Shown: in pieces, positions 25,118 to 36,732 of the stretch
How the letters are laid out: each line of letters opens with the position of its first letter
Position numbering within the stretch: position 1 is the first letter of the stretch
DNA from: Picochlorum sp. 'celeri'
Lineage: Eukaryota > Chlorophyta > Trebouxiophyceae
Direction of reading: 5' to 3'
DNA: 64,000 nucleotides
Assembly: GCA_010909725.1 (NCBI GenBank)
Contig: JAACMV010000008.1
Location: 434,001 to 498,000, forward strand
Position numbers and translations under genes: made by a program
The notes under the pieces: generated by a model
Seen by the model: the letters and a program-made list of their open reading frames with translations, nothing else
The model's database searches: none
What the model was told of the DNA's origin: nothing

Positions 25118-26882
25118 TCAGCGGCGGCGGCCGCGAACTTTTCCTTGTTTTATCTCCAAGAAATCCGACAGCCGCACAGGTTGAACAAACTTGACTTCAC
25201 CTTCATCTGCTGCAACTCGTCTTGGGTCCGACTCCTCCAACCTACCATCAGCATACTGATGTCGGTACATACATGATGTACCGAAAGGACATGTTCCTTG
25301 GCCATAATTAAAGTTTCTACAGGGAATAGATGCCAGCTTGGCCTTGTACCCAGCAATGATTTCCTCCTTCTCCTCTTGAGTTTGAGGCCAGGTGACTGAG
25401 GGTGTAATGTAATGCGTTGTTATCCGACACACGGGGCACGTCCGTAAAGCCTGTGTACCAAACGTAAAACATGTGACAAAATATCCATCACCAGATCAAA
25501 CAAAGAACACGTACAGAATCCACATCAGCTCCCCCCATGACATTACTTCTCCAGTTTCTAATGCAACTTAAGCAGAATGGATGATCACAATTCAACAGTC
25601 CGAATTTATGATCACCGCCAACTTTTTCAAGGACTTTTTCAAGACAAATGCAGCACTCCACGTGTGCACTCTGGATCCTTTTGAGCAACCTGTCATGACG
25701 AGCTTTACATTCAACCACATGCTTTTGTGCTTCACTCTCATCGCTCGGATGCAGAGCATAATTCTCGCAAATCTACACACATAATACCACGGTGAGTACG
25801 TAAATATTCTCCGCATGGGTAATACACAAATCTCCACGAACCTCACACCACAACCCATGTGCAAGCCTGCAATGCCCGTTGGAACAAGAACCGGTCTGGT
25901 AATACTCATAACACAGAGATACCCCGCCCGACCATGCCTGCACACCCTGATCCATATCTTCCCACGCCCCGTCCCCATCCAAGCCCCACGCATTAAAATG
26001 AGGAGATGTGCTCAGACTGCTATGAGGATTCCCATCCGATGAGCAACCACCAGCCGTATTAGCATTGCTCCCTGCATACCCCCCTTGAAAAGAATTCGCA
26101 GCACACATTCCTTCAAGTTTATGGCCACTAGACTCATCATATGCATCATCAGCCCCCTCATACACTCCACTATCCAACACTGTGACTGTTGTTTTACACT
26201 CATCAGATCCAAATGGATCAGCTGGCAGCGTGACAACAGGCACCGTGTCCTCCTCTGCAGATTCATTTCCTACGCCCTGATCAACCTCCCGATGCCGAGA
26301 TATACGCAGCTTTGAGATTGGCAGAACATCCTCCAACCTATCAGTGTCTGGCCTTGGTACCCCGAGAGGAGCCTCATATCCCTGCGATGCTACCCCATTG
26401 CCCCTCGCAGGCGCCCATTCAGGCCTAACATGGTCATATCTACATTTATCTCCAAACGCACAGTGCCCTCGTAACCAATGCGTGCAGACCTGCGCCATTG
26501 AAAAACAGTCAGTCAGTCTGTTCCCACTCAAAGGAATTCAACCTTGTCTCAACCAAATGTGCCACGCATAGCAATCCAGTGTCAATGTAAACACAAGAAA
26601 ACACGATAGCGCTGCTGTATCCTCCAATGGATGAAGAAAACCTACCGTATTGGGTGCAATTGCAAGGTCGTGAGAAAAAGAGCACGCTTCTCCTCGAGAA
26701 CAGGCCCCATTCATGTAATATTTACATAGAATAGATGATTTACCCCTGCATTATCGTAGTAAAGTGTCAATTGAGCCCTAACGGAGTCGTGTTGTACCCA
26801 TCCCTGAACGCCCAGTGAAGTGGACAGTGACCACGTACGCTGTTCCTTCTTCTTGACGACCATGACCGGCGATAGTCGCCAT
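25118..26882 (-). CDS. MKRN: Makorin-type CCCH and RING finger E3 ubiquitin ligase
   Basis: Five exons on the minus strand (26839-26882, 26646-26745, 25842-26489, 25515-25772, 25118-25450) join in phase into 460 residues. Introns are 93, 156, 69 and 64 bp. Domains run in makorin order. Two N-terminal C3H fingers come first (CKYYMNGACSRGEACSFSH and CTHWLRGHCAFGDKCRYDH), then a long low-complexity linker and a third C3H finger (CYEYYQTGSCSNGHCRLAH). The Cys/His makorin motif follows (CEICENYALHP), then a C3HC4 RING (CCICLEKV to CPVCR) and a last C3H finger (CRNFNYGQGTCPFGTSCMYRH). The first two exons are too short to stand out as open frames and were found from the conserved fingers. The donor GTTCGT at 25841 is unusual but gives the expected HGxxCExC sequence. 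Makorins are RNA-binding ubiquitin ligases. The CoaE stop codon lies only 53 bp upstream. Confidence 0.85.
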
Positions 26883-26935
26883 TGTATACTCGTAAATATC
26901 TTATCTTACAAATTAAATAATGGCGACAGGCATTG

Positions 26936-27858
26936 TCAATCGTTTTTGGCATTGTCCCTGATGATGCCACCTCTCCTTCCTTTGATCCCATTGATTATGC
27001 TCATCACATGATTCTTCGTTTCTTCCATTCGTACATCAGTCCTGACGATGAAATCTGCTCTCTTTATTCTCTCTTCCTCGTCCATCTGTCTCTGAACGAT
27101 GAGTGCAAATCTGTCTTCGGTCATCCCAGGCCTAGAGAGCACTCTGGATTTTTGAACAGAGGCAGGGGCAGATACAACCATGACTGCGTCGCACATGTCT
27201 TCGCTCTTGGTCTCAAACAATAATGGGATGTCTAGGACTACTATAGACTCTCCTCGCTGAGCTGCGGCATCGATCTGGCGCAATTTCTCTTGTTTCACCA
27301 GAGGGTGTACAATGGCTTCAAGGATGGCAAATTTCTCTGGACTTTCGGACAGATAGGCGCTCAGAGCCCTTCTATCTACTGATTTTGTTTGTTTGTTCGA
27401 CGAATCAGCAGGTGGGCTATCGCTTCCGAGCTTAATAGCATTCGGAAACTCCTTCTCAATCTCACCAACAGCTGCACCTCCTGGTGCATACAGTGTGTGG
27501 ACAATCTACAGGGGCAGGTTTGACAGTATGGTCATGATTTGATGAATACATGAGTTTGTCCCCCATATATGGAGGACATTATATAATGAGGCACAGTATT
27601 ACTGACCACACGGAATGAAATAGAGCATACCTGGTCACTGTCAATAACGGTCACTCCTATACTGCTCAGCATGTCGCTAACGGTTGATTTTCCCATGCCA
27701 ATACCCCCTGTGAGGCCTGTATAGTGTATTAGTATTTGACAAATACCTGAGAGATGGGTGAAATAGACGGGATCGTACCTAGAATGAAGGGCTGTTGGCC
27801 CATGCCAATGCTCGCGTTGAATACCCAAGGGAGCCAATGGGAATCGTTCAAAACCCAT
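26936..27858 (-). CDS. coaE: Dephospho-CoA kinase
   Basis: The last two exons are clear: 27631-27716 and 26936-27505, with a 125-bp intron between them. They encode the P-loop GLTGGIGMGKST, then VIDSDQ, the segment SVDRRALSAYL, EAIVHPLV and a lid region, all typical of dephospho-CoA kinase. The enzyme phosphorylates dephospho-CoA with ATP in the last step of coenzyme A synthesis. The start is less certain. The ATG at 27858 reads openly into the P-loop without splicing, which would add about 45 unusual residues. An acceptor (TACAG) sits exactly at the P-loop, in the phase the downstream exon requires. Possible donors are near 27824 (MGFERFPLAPL joined to GLTGG) and at a site only 30 bp upstream. 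The gene diverges from MSH3. Confidence 0.82.
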
Positions 27859-28087
27859 TAATAATATGCTTTGAAGGATTCATTCGACTGCTCTGCATTC
27901 GGTATTCGTGGTAGATCACGCATCGATCTCGCATTCATGACGATTGGACTGATAGATACATGTTTTACGGTCAAATATTTCTTTCATAGGATAGCGCTGT
28001 GTCCGTCGTTTTGAATTTGAAAATACCACCCAAGTGGATGCCAAAATCAGCGTCAACGGTATTCGAAATACAAGGTAACATGAAATC

Positions 28088-31000
28088 ATGGGGAAGCAGA
28101 AGAGTATAACGAGCTTTTTTGGGCGTGGGGCGAAGAAAGAGGTGGTTGAGGCCACGACGGATGGGGACGTTGTTCACATCATCGATAGCGCTGATGATGA
28201 CGAAATTGTGGTCGTTTCGGATCAGATTAATGGATCTAGACAACCATCCAAGACTGCAAAGATGACGGAGGAGGAGCGGAGGGCTTTGCACATTCGTTGG
28301 CAAGAGAAGGTTTTGGGGGAAGAGGGTGCTGGCTTTACGAAGAGATGGATCAAGACGCAAGAAGAGGTGAGCCAAAATCTGTCTCATAGCCAAGGGAGGC
28401 CGAAGAAGCAAAATTACACGCCACTGGAGAAGCAGGTGCTTGATCTTCAGAAGCAGTATCCTGATTGTGTGTTGGCCATTGAATGTGGATACAAATACAG
28501 ATTCTTTGGCAAGGATGCTGAGATAGCTTCAAAAGTTCTCAAGATATTTAGTTATCCGGACAGAAATTTCCTGACGGCATCTGTTCCGACTGGGAGGATT
28601 GATTTTCATGTGCGGAGGTTAGTGTCTACGGGATACAGAGTTGGCATTGTCTCACAGGTTGAGACCGCGGCTATAAAAGCACATGATGCGTCTTCAAAGT
28701 ATCAGCCCTTTAAGAGAGAATTGACGAGGTTATTCACTCCTGCAACTATTGATGCGATACAGCCAGCTGGGAATATGGAAGAAGGGGGTGGACATGATGT
28801 GAGCAAATCATCATACTTGGTGTGCGTTGTCGAAGGCGACGAGACACTTCGACGGCATGAAAAAATTCCCATCGGTGTCGTTGCCGTTGAATGCAGTACT
28901 GGACAGATATTGCAGGCTGTATTTGATGATAATGACATGAGAATGGAATTGGAGAGCAAGATTTTGCTTGCAAGGCCTTCTGATCTAATATATATGGATA
29001 CTGTTTCATTAAACACCCGTAGACTTTTGGATAGTTATTGTGATGGAAGGAAAGGGGTGCGTATGACGCAGGTTGATGGACAAAAATTTGGTAGGGGGGG
29101 TGCTGCATCTTCCATCAAGAAGTATTTGGGGGAAGGAGTCAAGAATGGCGATTCACAATTTTTCATTGATTGGATACTGGACTTGGATGACTTGGTATTG
29201 CAAGCCATAGCTCATATTCTAGACTATCTTGAACCGTTTGGTCTGCATACAAATTTGTTTCAGTGCAAAGGCCAGTTGACAGAATTTTCACGCATTGACG
29301 AGATCTCATTGTCCCCAAATGCCATACAGCAGCTCGAAGTATTGAGAAATTCGAACGATGGAACTGAGTTTGGATCATTGGTGTGGCTGTTGGATCAAAC
29401 AAAGACTATGTTTGGAGCCCGGCTCCTAAGAAAGTATGCAACATCCCCATTGAGGCGATCTGAAAGTATTCGACAAAGGCAGAGTGCTGTAGGAGATATC
29501 ATTAAACTCATGGATTCGTCATCAGAGACAATGGCGAAAGTTTTGGAGATATTATCAGGGCTAGGTGACCTTGAAAGGTCACTAGGAAGGATAGTTCATG
29601 GAACAATCTCCCAAGCAGAGCTCTTGTCATTTTTGAACGCTTTCAAAGATTTGGGATTACGAATGGGCCTTGAGACAGATGTACAGCATGAGATAAAAGA
29701 CAAGCTGAACATTGAGTCGGACTGGTTGAGCACCTTGTTGAGTGAGGCCGCAGACCATCAATGTGCAAAGCAGGCACAAGATCTGTTGCATACATTGAAC
29801 CCAAACGCATGCGAGAAAAATGATCTGCTCCATGTCTTCAAGGATGATGACACCTACCATGAGGTGGCATTGAAGAGAAAGATTGTGCAGCAGCACCTTG
29901 ATGCTTTGGAGAATCTCAGGCCCAATCTAGCAGCAGAATTAGGTGTTGCCTCGGTTGACTATGTCACAAAACAGAATCAGGGAGAATATTTGATAGAAAT
30001 TCCAGTGAAAAAGGAAAAAACAGTGCCTTCTGATTGGATCAGAGTTAGCTCCACAAAGACTGTGCTTCGGTTCTTGGCCCCCAGGGTGAAAGAGCAGCTT
30101 GATCAGTTGGGATTAGCCAGAGAATACCTTGAACTTGCAGCAAAGTCTGCATGGAAGACGCTATTGAAAAAATTCAGTCTACATTTCTCCATGTATAGAA
30201 GAGCAGTTCATTCCTTGGCAGCCCTGGACTGCCTCATCAGCTTTGCATCGCTCTCAGTGAGGCAAGGGTACGTGAAGCCAGTAATATTGGACGATGATGG
30301 GTCATACGGATTCTACGAGGTGAAAGATGGGAGGCACCCCATATTGGAAGCCATCAGTCAGGATGTATTTGTCCCAAATCACATCAGCCTGCAGCCTGAG
30401 ACTGAAACATGCAGGGTGATTACAGGCCCGAATATGGGTGGAAAGAGCGTGTATATAAAACAAGCAGCTCTGATTGCCTATTTGGCTCAAATTGGATGCT
30501 TTGTGCCTGCATCATCCTGTGTACTGCGACCGTTTGATGCAATATTCACTCGCATGGGAGCAGCTGACTCTATTGCCCTTGGTAGATCCACCTTTTTGGA
30601 AGAGCTATCTGAAGCATCAGAGATTCTTGAAAAGGCCTCACCTCGCTCTCTGGCCATCGTAGACGAACTTGGACGTGGAACATCCACAGTGGATGGCCAG
30701 GCCATTGCCATGGCAGCCCTCAATTACCTTGTGGACGAGGTAGAATGCTCCACTCTCTTCGTGACACATTACCCAGAGATTGCGTTGGAGACCTCTTCCC
30801 CTGAGAGGACCAAGACCTCTCCCCACTACATGGGATATATTGCCGACCCAGAGGACTCTGTTGTCCACTTTACATACAAACTGGAAACAGGCGTCGCGCA
30901 GTCATCATACGGGCTAAATGTGGCAAATATGGCTGGTATACCATCTCAAACCATCACCAAAGCGTCTCAGATAGCAAAGAGAGTAAAGAAGCAATTCGAA

Positions 31001-31150
31001 AGGCACAACATGTTGCAGTATTTTGATCAGGCAAACAGGATTGCACAGCATCTCAAATCCCATGAGAGCGATGCTACGACCTCAGAAAACGATTCTTACA
31101 AAACATCTATATCGAGTTTACAACAGAGAATCAAGTCGTGCGTGACATGA
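28088..31150 (+). CDS. MSH3: DNA mismatch repair protein MSH3
   Basis: One exon encodes 1,020 residues of the MutS family. The N-terminus carries a PCNA-binding PIP box (QKSITSFF, residues 4-11), as in eukaryotic MSH3 and MSH6. The mismatch-binding domain begins YTPLEKQVLDLQ and continues GYKYRFFGKDAEIASKVL and VETAAIKAH. This wording is characteristic of MSH3 and not of MSH6, which has a Phe-x-Glu motif in another context. The ATPase domain has Walker A GPNMGGKSVYIKQ near residue 780, Walker B VDELGRGTS near 856 and the dimer-interface helix-turn-helix at the end. MSH3 pairs with MSH2 to recognise insertion-deletion loops. A gene this long without introns fits the low intron density here. 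Confidence 0.9.
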   Translation: MGKQKSITSFFGRGAKKEVVEATTDGDVVHIIDSADDDEIVVVSDQINGSRQPSKTAKMTEEERRALHIRWQEKVLGEEGAGFTKRWIKTQEEVSQNLSHSQGRPKKQNYTPLEKQVLDLQKQYPDCVLAIECGYKYRFFGKDAEIASKVLKIFSYPDRNFLTASVPTGRIDFHVRRLVSTGYRVGIVSQVETAAIKAHDASSKYQPFKRELTRLFTPATIDAIQPAGNMEEGGGHDVSKSSYLVCVVEGDETLRRHEKIPIGVVAVECSTGQILQAVFDDNDMRMELESKILLARPSDLIYMDTVSLNTRRLLDSYCDGRKGVRMTQVDGQKFGRGGAASSIKKYLGEGVKNGDSQFFIDWILDLDDLVLQAIAHILDYLEPFGLHTNLFQCKGQLTEFSRIDEISLSPNAIQQLEVLRNSNDGTEFGSLVWLLDQTKTMFGARLLRKYATSPLRRSESIRQRQSAVGDIIKLMDSSSETMAKVLEILSGLGDLERSLGRIVHGTISQAELLSFLNAFKDLGLRMGLETDVQHEIKDKLNIESDWLSTLLSEAADHQCAKQAQDLLHTLNPNACEKNDLLHVFKDDDTYHEVALKRKIVQQHLDALENLRPNLAAELGVASVDYVTKQNQGEYLIEIPVKKEKTVPSDWIRVSSTKTVLRFLAPRVKEQLDQLGLAREYLELAAKSAWKTLLKKFSLHFSMYRRAVHSLAALDCLISFASLSVRQGYVKPVILDDDGSYGFYEVKDGRHPILEAISQDVFVPNHISLQPETETCRVITGPNMGGKSVYIKQAALIAYLAQIGCFVPASSCVLRPFDAIFTRMGAADSIALGRSTFLEELSEASEILEKASPRSLAIVDELGRGTSTVDGQAIAMAALNYLVDEVECSTLFVTHYPEIALETSSPERTKTSPHYMGYIADPEDSVVHFTYKLETGVAQSSYGLNVANMAGIPSQTITKASQIAKRVKKQFERHNMLQYFDQANRIAQHLKSHESDATTSENDSYKTSISSLQQRIKSCVT

Positions 31151-31575
31151 GTGGACAACACAGGCATGGACACTCCAACAGAATCAGCGACAGATGTGAA
31201 GATTTTGAATTTGTCACATGAATTGTCCCCGGACATTGATGAAGGTCATTGCTGCTCCACGACGCTCATGAGACAAGGCCACCACAAAACCTGGAAGAAC
31301 TATTAAAATCATTCATAAAACCTTTGGTATTTTACTGTACGTTTTATATTTATTCATTATGGACGTTATACGACCATGAGGGAATGTTTAGAGCCCCCAG
31401 CGCTTGGGTCGAGAATCCATCGAATCGCGTTTTCCGATTCGTTCCGGTAGTTCTCTCCCTCTGGGTCGTATGTAGCCTTGGCATGTGCCGAAATGTCTTG
31501 ATATATTTATAATAATAACAAAGCATTGATTCTCCGTCCCTTGCACCGCAGGAAACAGCACAAACAACAGTCACA
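31151..31575. other. Intergenic, H2A.Z promoter
   Basis: This 425-bp stretch contains the MSH3 3' flank and the histone promoter. Small frames here are not supported. A TATA-like run is annotated separately. Confidence 0.45.
31501..31517 (+). promoter_or_regulatory. TATA-like element of the H2A.Z gene
   Basis: The AT-rich run ATATATTTATAATAATA lies about 60-75 bases before the histone ATG. That distance fits a TATA box with a short leader. The call rests on position and composition only. Confidence 0.3.
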
Positions 31576-32202
31576 ATGTCTGGAAAAGGAGCAAAGGGTC
31601 TTTCCGGAAAGGGAGCCAAGGGAACCATTGGCATGAAGGGAGCTGGAGATAAGAAGAAGCCAATCTCTAGATCTGCTCGTGCAGGACTTCAGTTCCCAGT
31701 CGGACGTATCCACCGTCTTTTGAAGCAGCGCTCAACTGCCAATGGTCGTGTGGGAGCAACCGCCGCTGTGTACTCTGCCGCCATCCTCGAGTATCTTACT
31801 GCTGGTACGTATTTCTAGTTTATATGTTAAGAATATGGGGGTTTTGAATGCCTGAGACGCCCGTGGTGAGCCCGTCCGAGGCGGACGGTTGTTGGTTGTT
31901 GTTACTGGCACGGGTGGCGCCCTGACTGTGAATGCGACCGACGTGCCTTGTGGCGACGTGACAAGCGACTGAATCATTCATATTATTTGTTTGCAGAGGT
32001 TCTTGAGTTGGCTGGTAACGCCTCCAAGGATTTGAAGGTGAAGAGAATTACACCAAGGCATTTGCAGCTTGCCATCAGAGGAGATGAGGAGTTGGATACA
32101 TTGATCAAGGCTACAATTGCTGGAGGAGGTGTTATTCCACACATTCACAAGAGTTTGATCAACAAGGCTGGAAAGAAGGAAGGAATGCACCCAATGATGT
32201 AA
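31576..32202 (+). CDS. H2AZ: Histone H2A.Z variant
   Basis: Two exons (31576-31804 and 31997-32202) with a 192-bp intron give 144 residues. The histone fold reads [16 protein letters not shown], then [40 protein letters not shown], and [19 protein letters not shown], followed by [12 protein letters not shown]. The [12 protein letters not shown] segment and the [14 protein letters not shown] region identify H2A.Z and not canonical H2A. H2A.Z replaces H2A near promoters and affects transcription start and genome stability. The N-terminal tail is longer than usual and contains repeated GKGAKG-like units. It would be rich in acetylatable lysines. The presence of an intron and likely polyadenylation also fit a replication-independent variant. 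The C-terminus ends MHPMM. Confidence 0.95.
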
Positions 32203-32402
32203 GCAATTGTTGTCGCACTCACCCCTGAGACATGGGAACTGGATCCAAGTATTGCAATCATCTTGCAATCTTCTCGTTTGTTTGCATCGATCCAAACAAC
32301 CCTCTGGCCATGTATATGACATATTTCGCCAGGGTGGATTGATTGAACAATCGCACATGACTTTTCTTTAATGACAAAACAGTGTAATAAACTCACAACA
32401 AA

Positions 32403-32972
32403 TCATGACTCTGTAGTTGTCTTTGGCACCAGCACAAAGCCCTCATCGGACATGCAGTCATCCGGAACCTGCTTGAGCATGTCCTGCGTGTGTTCATACT
32501 GCGATGGCTGGTCACTGCGAAGACTGCTGACTCCATCCCGCCCCTGCTGCTCTGACTCCACAGTGGCCTTGAGGGCAGGGTCGACGCCAGAGACATCAAT
32601 CTCCTGCAATGCTCCAAACCAATCGACAATACGCTCGATTTGACCCCCAATCTCTTGCTCTTCTTCCTTTGTCAGTGCAATCTGAGCAAGTTTGCTCAGT
32701 TTGTCGACGTCAGGCTTTTCTAGACTAGCGGCGTGAACCCTTCTTTCTCTACATGAAATTCTTCTACATGATATACATCGACTATCTATGAATGACGCAG
32801 CCCGTGCAACGACTGTGCGCTCAACGCTTGGAGAACAAAGGGCAGTCATGCCTGTCAGTCGACCCAGTTCTCTTTTATGGCGGGTAATCAAGCGTAACCC
32901 TTGCATACAGGCACACAATGTAATTCTATAGGGATCCAGGGTGCACTGCCTGGCATAAAGAGTTCCTGTCAT
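32403..32972 (-). CDS. GATC: Glu-tRNA(Gln) amidotransferase subunit C (organellar)
   Basis: A single exon encodes 189 residues. The C-terminal 110 residues match GatC: DVDKLSKLAQIALTKEEEQEI, then IERIVDWFGALQEIDVSGVDP, a loop with LRSD, and a tail ending GFVLVPK. The first 80 residues are Arg/Ser/Cys-rich with few acidic residues and fit an organelle-targeting presequence. GatC is the small subunit of the GatCAB complex that converts Glu-tRNA(Gln) to Gln-tRNA(Gln) in plastids and mitochondria, wrapping around GatA. GatC proteins are usually about 95-150 residues, so the extra length is the presequence. An internal start near the second Met is possible. The gene is divergent from the RecQ helicase, 215 bp away. 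Confidence 0.83.
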   Translation of the reverse strand: MTGTLYARQCTLDPYRITLCACMQGLRLITRHKRELGRLTGMTALCSPSVERTVVARAASFIDSRCISCRRISCRERRVHAASLEKPDVDKLSKLAQIALTKEEEQEIGGQIERIVDWFGALQEIDVSGVDPALKATVESEQQGRDGVSSLRSDQPSQYEHTQDMLKQVPDDCMSDEGFVLVPKTTTES

Positions 32973-33187
32973 CGAGGAGGGTCGAGGTACTCTGTATTTA
33001 GACTTTTAAAACCAAATTTGGTCGCGATGCCCCTGTGCAGTTGTTAACCGACTGTATCGTTGACCACAGCCACAACAGTATGTATTCCAAATGAATACTG
33101 ATCTGGTAGGAAGTTTTATGATTCTTGAGTTTGTTGGATACGGCGAGAACTGCTACCTGGGGTAGCACAGGTGACAAACTTTAAAAC

Positions 33188-36100
33188 ATGGACAGTACCG
33201 TGGACGGGATATTTTTCGGATTGAACCCTCCTCCGACGGAACGGTTCTCCAAAGGACTGAACGTACATTCTGATGAGAGCATGAAGCGCGCTGTTGAAGT
33301 GCTTCGAGGGTACAGGGAGGCAGCGTACACTGGAAGGCAGCCTCTCAAGGAGAGGGGAGGCAATGGTGTGTCAGGGCAATCTATGGGGCCTTCTGTAGCC
33401 ATTGAGCCAAAGAAAACAACGCATGATATGCCCCAGAACACTTTTACTGTAGAGAATACTAATGGCGACAGTCGTCATCATGAGAAGAGTACTGTCGGGG
33501 AAAAGCCTGTCCCATCTTCTGTTGGGTTTGGGACACATGTGTATGCATCGCATGGTTCTCATGCTCGGAAATATGCGTCACCTGTGATTCAAGAAGTCGA
33601 AAAGGCAAGCTCTAGTTCCCGGATACCGCATCACGTATGCTGTCATCAAGTTCCGTATGATTTGTGCTTGCATAGGAAGACGCACCTCCATGGTATATCT
33701 GCTGAACTGGATGCCATCTGTGAGGTGATGGTTGAATCGAATGGCTCAGAATTGAGAGAGCTGCAGAAAGAATGCAAAAGGCTGTTAGAGATTAAGAATG
33801 CCCTCAAGGAAACGTGCGCTTTATCTCAGCAGAAGTTATCAGTCACTCCCCAGCAGGTGGAGGCAGAAAGGCATGCTCAAGCATGGCAAACGCCTCATGA
33901 CCAGTATCAGCAGCAGCATCCACCAAGGGAGGACATGTATGCAGTGAGCAATGCTCAGCCAGAACATGTGTGCACACATTACGGGTCGGTGGATGTGAGA
34001 GAAGAGGCCCCTGTGCAGGAGCCTTTGCAGATTGATCGACAGGCGTTGCACAAGGTAGAGGCTGATCGAATTGATGCCAGTGATGACCCGTCGTGGAAGC
34101 AGAGTAATTTTCCATGGAGTGAGAGCATGCAGCGAGAAAACGTCGAACTGTTCGGTAATACATCATTCAGGCTGCACCAGCATGCTGTTATTAATGCAAC
34201 AATGGCTGGCAGGGATGTCTTTGTTCTGATGCCAACAGGAGGTGGCAAGAGTCTGTGCTACCAGTTACCAGCAGTGCTATCCCAGGGGGTAACAATCGTC
34301 ATTACGCCACTAGTATCACTCATTCAAGACCAAGTGTTTCACCTGACAAACCTGGGAATCTCTGCAAAGCTTTTGGCTTCGTATGAGAGAGGCCATGATG
34401 CTGGTGATACCATGCGCGAGGTTCTTCGTGGGGCTGTCAAGGTGTTATTTTTGACACCAGAAAAGCTCGAACAATCGGCTGGAACACGTTCCATGCTCGA
34501 AAAGCTCCATAGTGAACAGCGTCTGGCTCGAGTGGTTGTTGATGAGGCGCATTGTGTTTCACAGTGGGGACACGGTATGTTTTCAAACATGTATTTTTCT
34601 ACAGTAGTGCTCTTAAGCTGACTTGGCATATATGTTTCTCATGCAGACTTTAGACCAAGCTATACCAAGCTTTCATATTTTAAAACCAACTTTCCAAATG
34701 TTCCCATCCTTGCTCTTACTGCAACAGCAACAGCTCGGGTGCAGCATGATGTGGTCGCTCAGCTTGGCCTTCGTTCGTGTCTTCTCTTCCGTTCATCATT
34801 CAATAGATCTAATTTGAGATATGAAGTTCGGAAAAAACCAAAAGGTGTCAAAACTGTCGAGGAAATGGGAGACATGCTCTTGTCTAAATTCTCCACAAAG
34901 CTGGGTACCAAGAGAAAGCTGCAGTGTGGAATTATTTATTGTGCCACCATTAAAAAATGCGAGGATGTAGCAGAACAACTGGAAAATTTTCTTCAAAGTA
35001 GGCTCGGCAGAGGTGATGGCAGGAAAAGAGTGAAGCACTATCATGGAAAATTGTCATCAGAGGAGCGCGAGCAGGTACAGAGTGAATGGACTAATGGTGA
35101 CGTGCCAGTGATTGTTGCGACTCTAGCGTTTGGAATGGGTATTAACAAAGCTGATGTTAGGTTTGTGATTCATTTCTGTGTTCCTAAATCCCTCGAGGGC
35201 TACCTTCAGGAGAGTGGCAGAGCTGGTAGAGATGGATTGACAGCTCATTGCATTGTTTACTATTCAAGGGCTGATGTGCTCACGCACAAGTTCATGATTG
35301 ATAAGAGTAGAGAAGAGGCAAAGTCTAATTTTGGTGGGAGCTCGTCGTATGAGACGCAATATATGAATAACATCGAGTCCCTCAATGCCATGTCTGCATA
35401 TTGTGAGGAGATGTGCACCTGTCGCAGAAGCATGTTACTGCAACATTTCGGTGAGGATTTTGATGTGAAAGAATGCAGAGGTTCATGTGACAATTGCAGG
35501 ATGAATCAAAAAAGTCAAGTTGTCCAGCAGGATGTCACGAAGGCAGCTCTCTTGCTGATTGAGGTGGTGAGATCAAGCAGCAACTCTCTGTCAATGTCAC
35601 TACTGACAGCAGTGTTCAGGGGTGCCTCAACAGCGGCCGTAAAAAGCAGAGGACTTCATCAGAATCCGAACTTCGGTGTCGGCAAATCATTGAAAATTCC
35701 CATTGCGAAGGTAGAGTCAATAGTGAGGAAGCTGATCAACATGGTATGTGACATAGTTTTGAGCATTGAGTTAGTTTTGATTCCATCACATACTTACGAT
35801 TCACTTGATTTTCCAGGGAATTTTATTTGAAAAAACTATTAAACCAGCGGATTATATGGCAATTACTGCTGTTTTGACGGTGAATGAAACTAAAGCTGCA
35901 TCACTGCGGTCTGGTGCTGCCAAGGTTCATCTCTCTGAGAGGCTGACACATAAATCCAGTGCTACAGGCGAACCGAAGCAACTCCATAATCAAATCAAAG
36001 ATACAGAAGATTTAAATGCTGAGAGTTCTAGGCCCAAGAAGAGAAAAATTGAAAACAAGCAAGCAGCTCAGAAGAAACATGCTGGATGCGTCAACCTTGT

Positions 36101-36647
36101 CAGCGATGACGAGATTGAGGATCCAAAGATGCAAGTGGATGAAGACGATGGTGAGCCTGGTCCACGTGAGCAATTGATGCTCATTATGCTACCACAATTA
36201 AATAACGCGATCCGTGAAAGGCTGGATGCCAAAAGGGCAGTTTTCAATACATTGGTGCAGAGCAAATTGTCCAAACAGGCCCCCAGTTCTATGGAGGAAC
36301 TTGAAAAACTCAGAGTGTCAGGTGTAAGCGCGCATATGAAACAAAAGTATGGCAAGTATTTAGTGGAGGCGGTCCTTCAAGTTGACGCATATCTGAGCAA
36401 GATTGACCAGGACGTTTGCCCTCTGGACTCCTTCAAGCTGGATATTGATGCACTATTTGGGCCTCGGATCATGACTGCCAATCAAATCCCACTAACACAA
36501 TCGACTCCGGCTCAAATGAATGAATTAGACTGGGGCGACAGCGACGATGATTGGGAGATAATGCCTTCAGAGAATCAGGATGTGCCGGAGCAAGGCCAAG
36601 ACTTAGCTGAGCATAGTGACTATGGGTGGAGGCACGTTGTTAGATAA
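33188..36647 (+). CDS. RecQ family DNA helicase, BLM/SGS1-like
   Basis: Three exons (33188-34574, 34647-35743, 35817-36647) encode 1,104 residues. Introns are 72 and 73 bp. The first 300 or so residues are low-complexity. The helicase core has motif 0 FRLHQHAVINATMAGRDV, Walker A MPTGGGKSLCYQLPA near 347, DEAH box VVDEAHCVSQWGHDFRP near 451 (its last residues formed across the first junction), LALTATAT, and motif VI YLQESGRAGRDG near 648. The RecQ C-terminal zinc motif follows at about 717-747 (CTCRRSMLLQHFGE to CRGSCDNC), with a winged-helix region after it. An HRDC-like segment lies near 950-1,010 (PSSMEELEKLRVSGVSAHMKQKYG). This plan fits BLM, Sgs1 and plant RECQ4, which unwind recombination intermediates with topoisomerase III. 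The N-terminal topoisomerase-binding motif was not identified. Confidence 0.88.
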
Positions 36648-36732
36648 TTTTCGTTATCCGAAGCGTTACAATGTGTATATAAATTATTTAAGATTATGTT
36701 GATCATTTCTGAGCGCTCGATGAACGCATATA

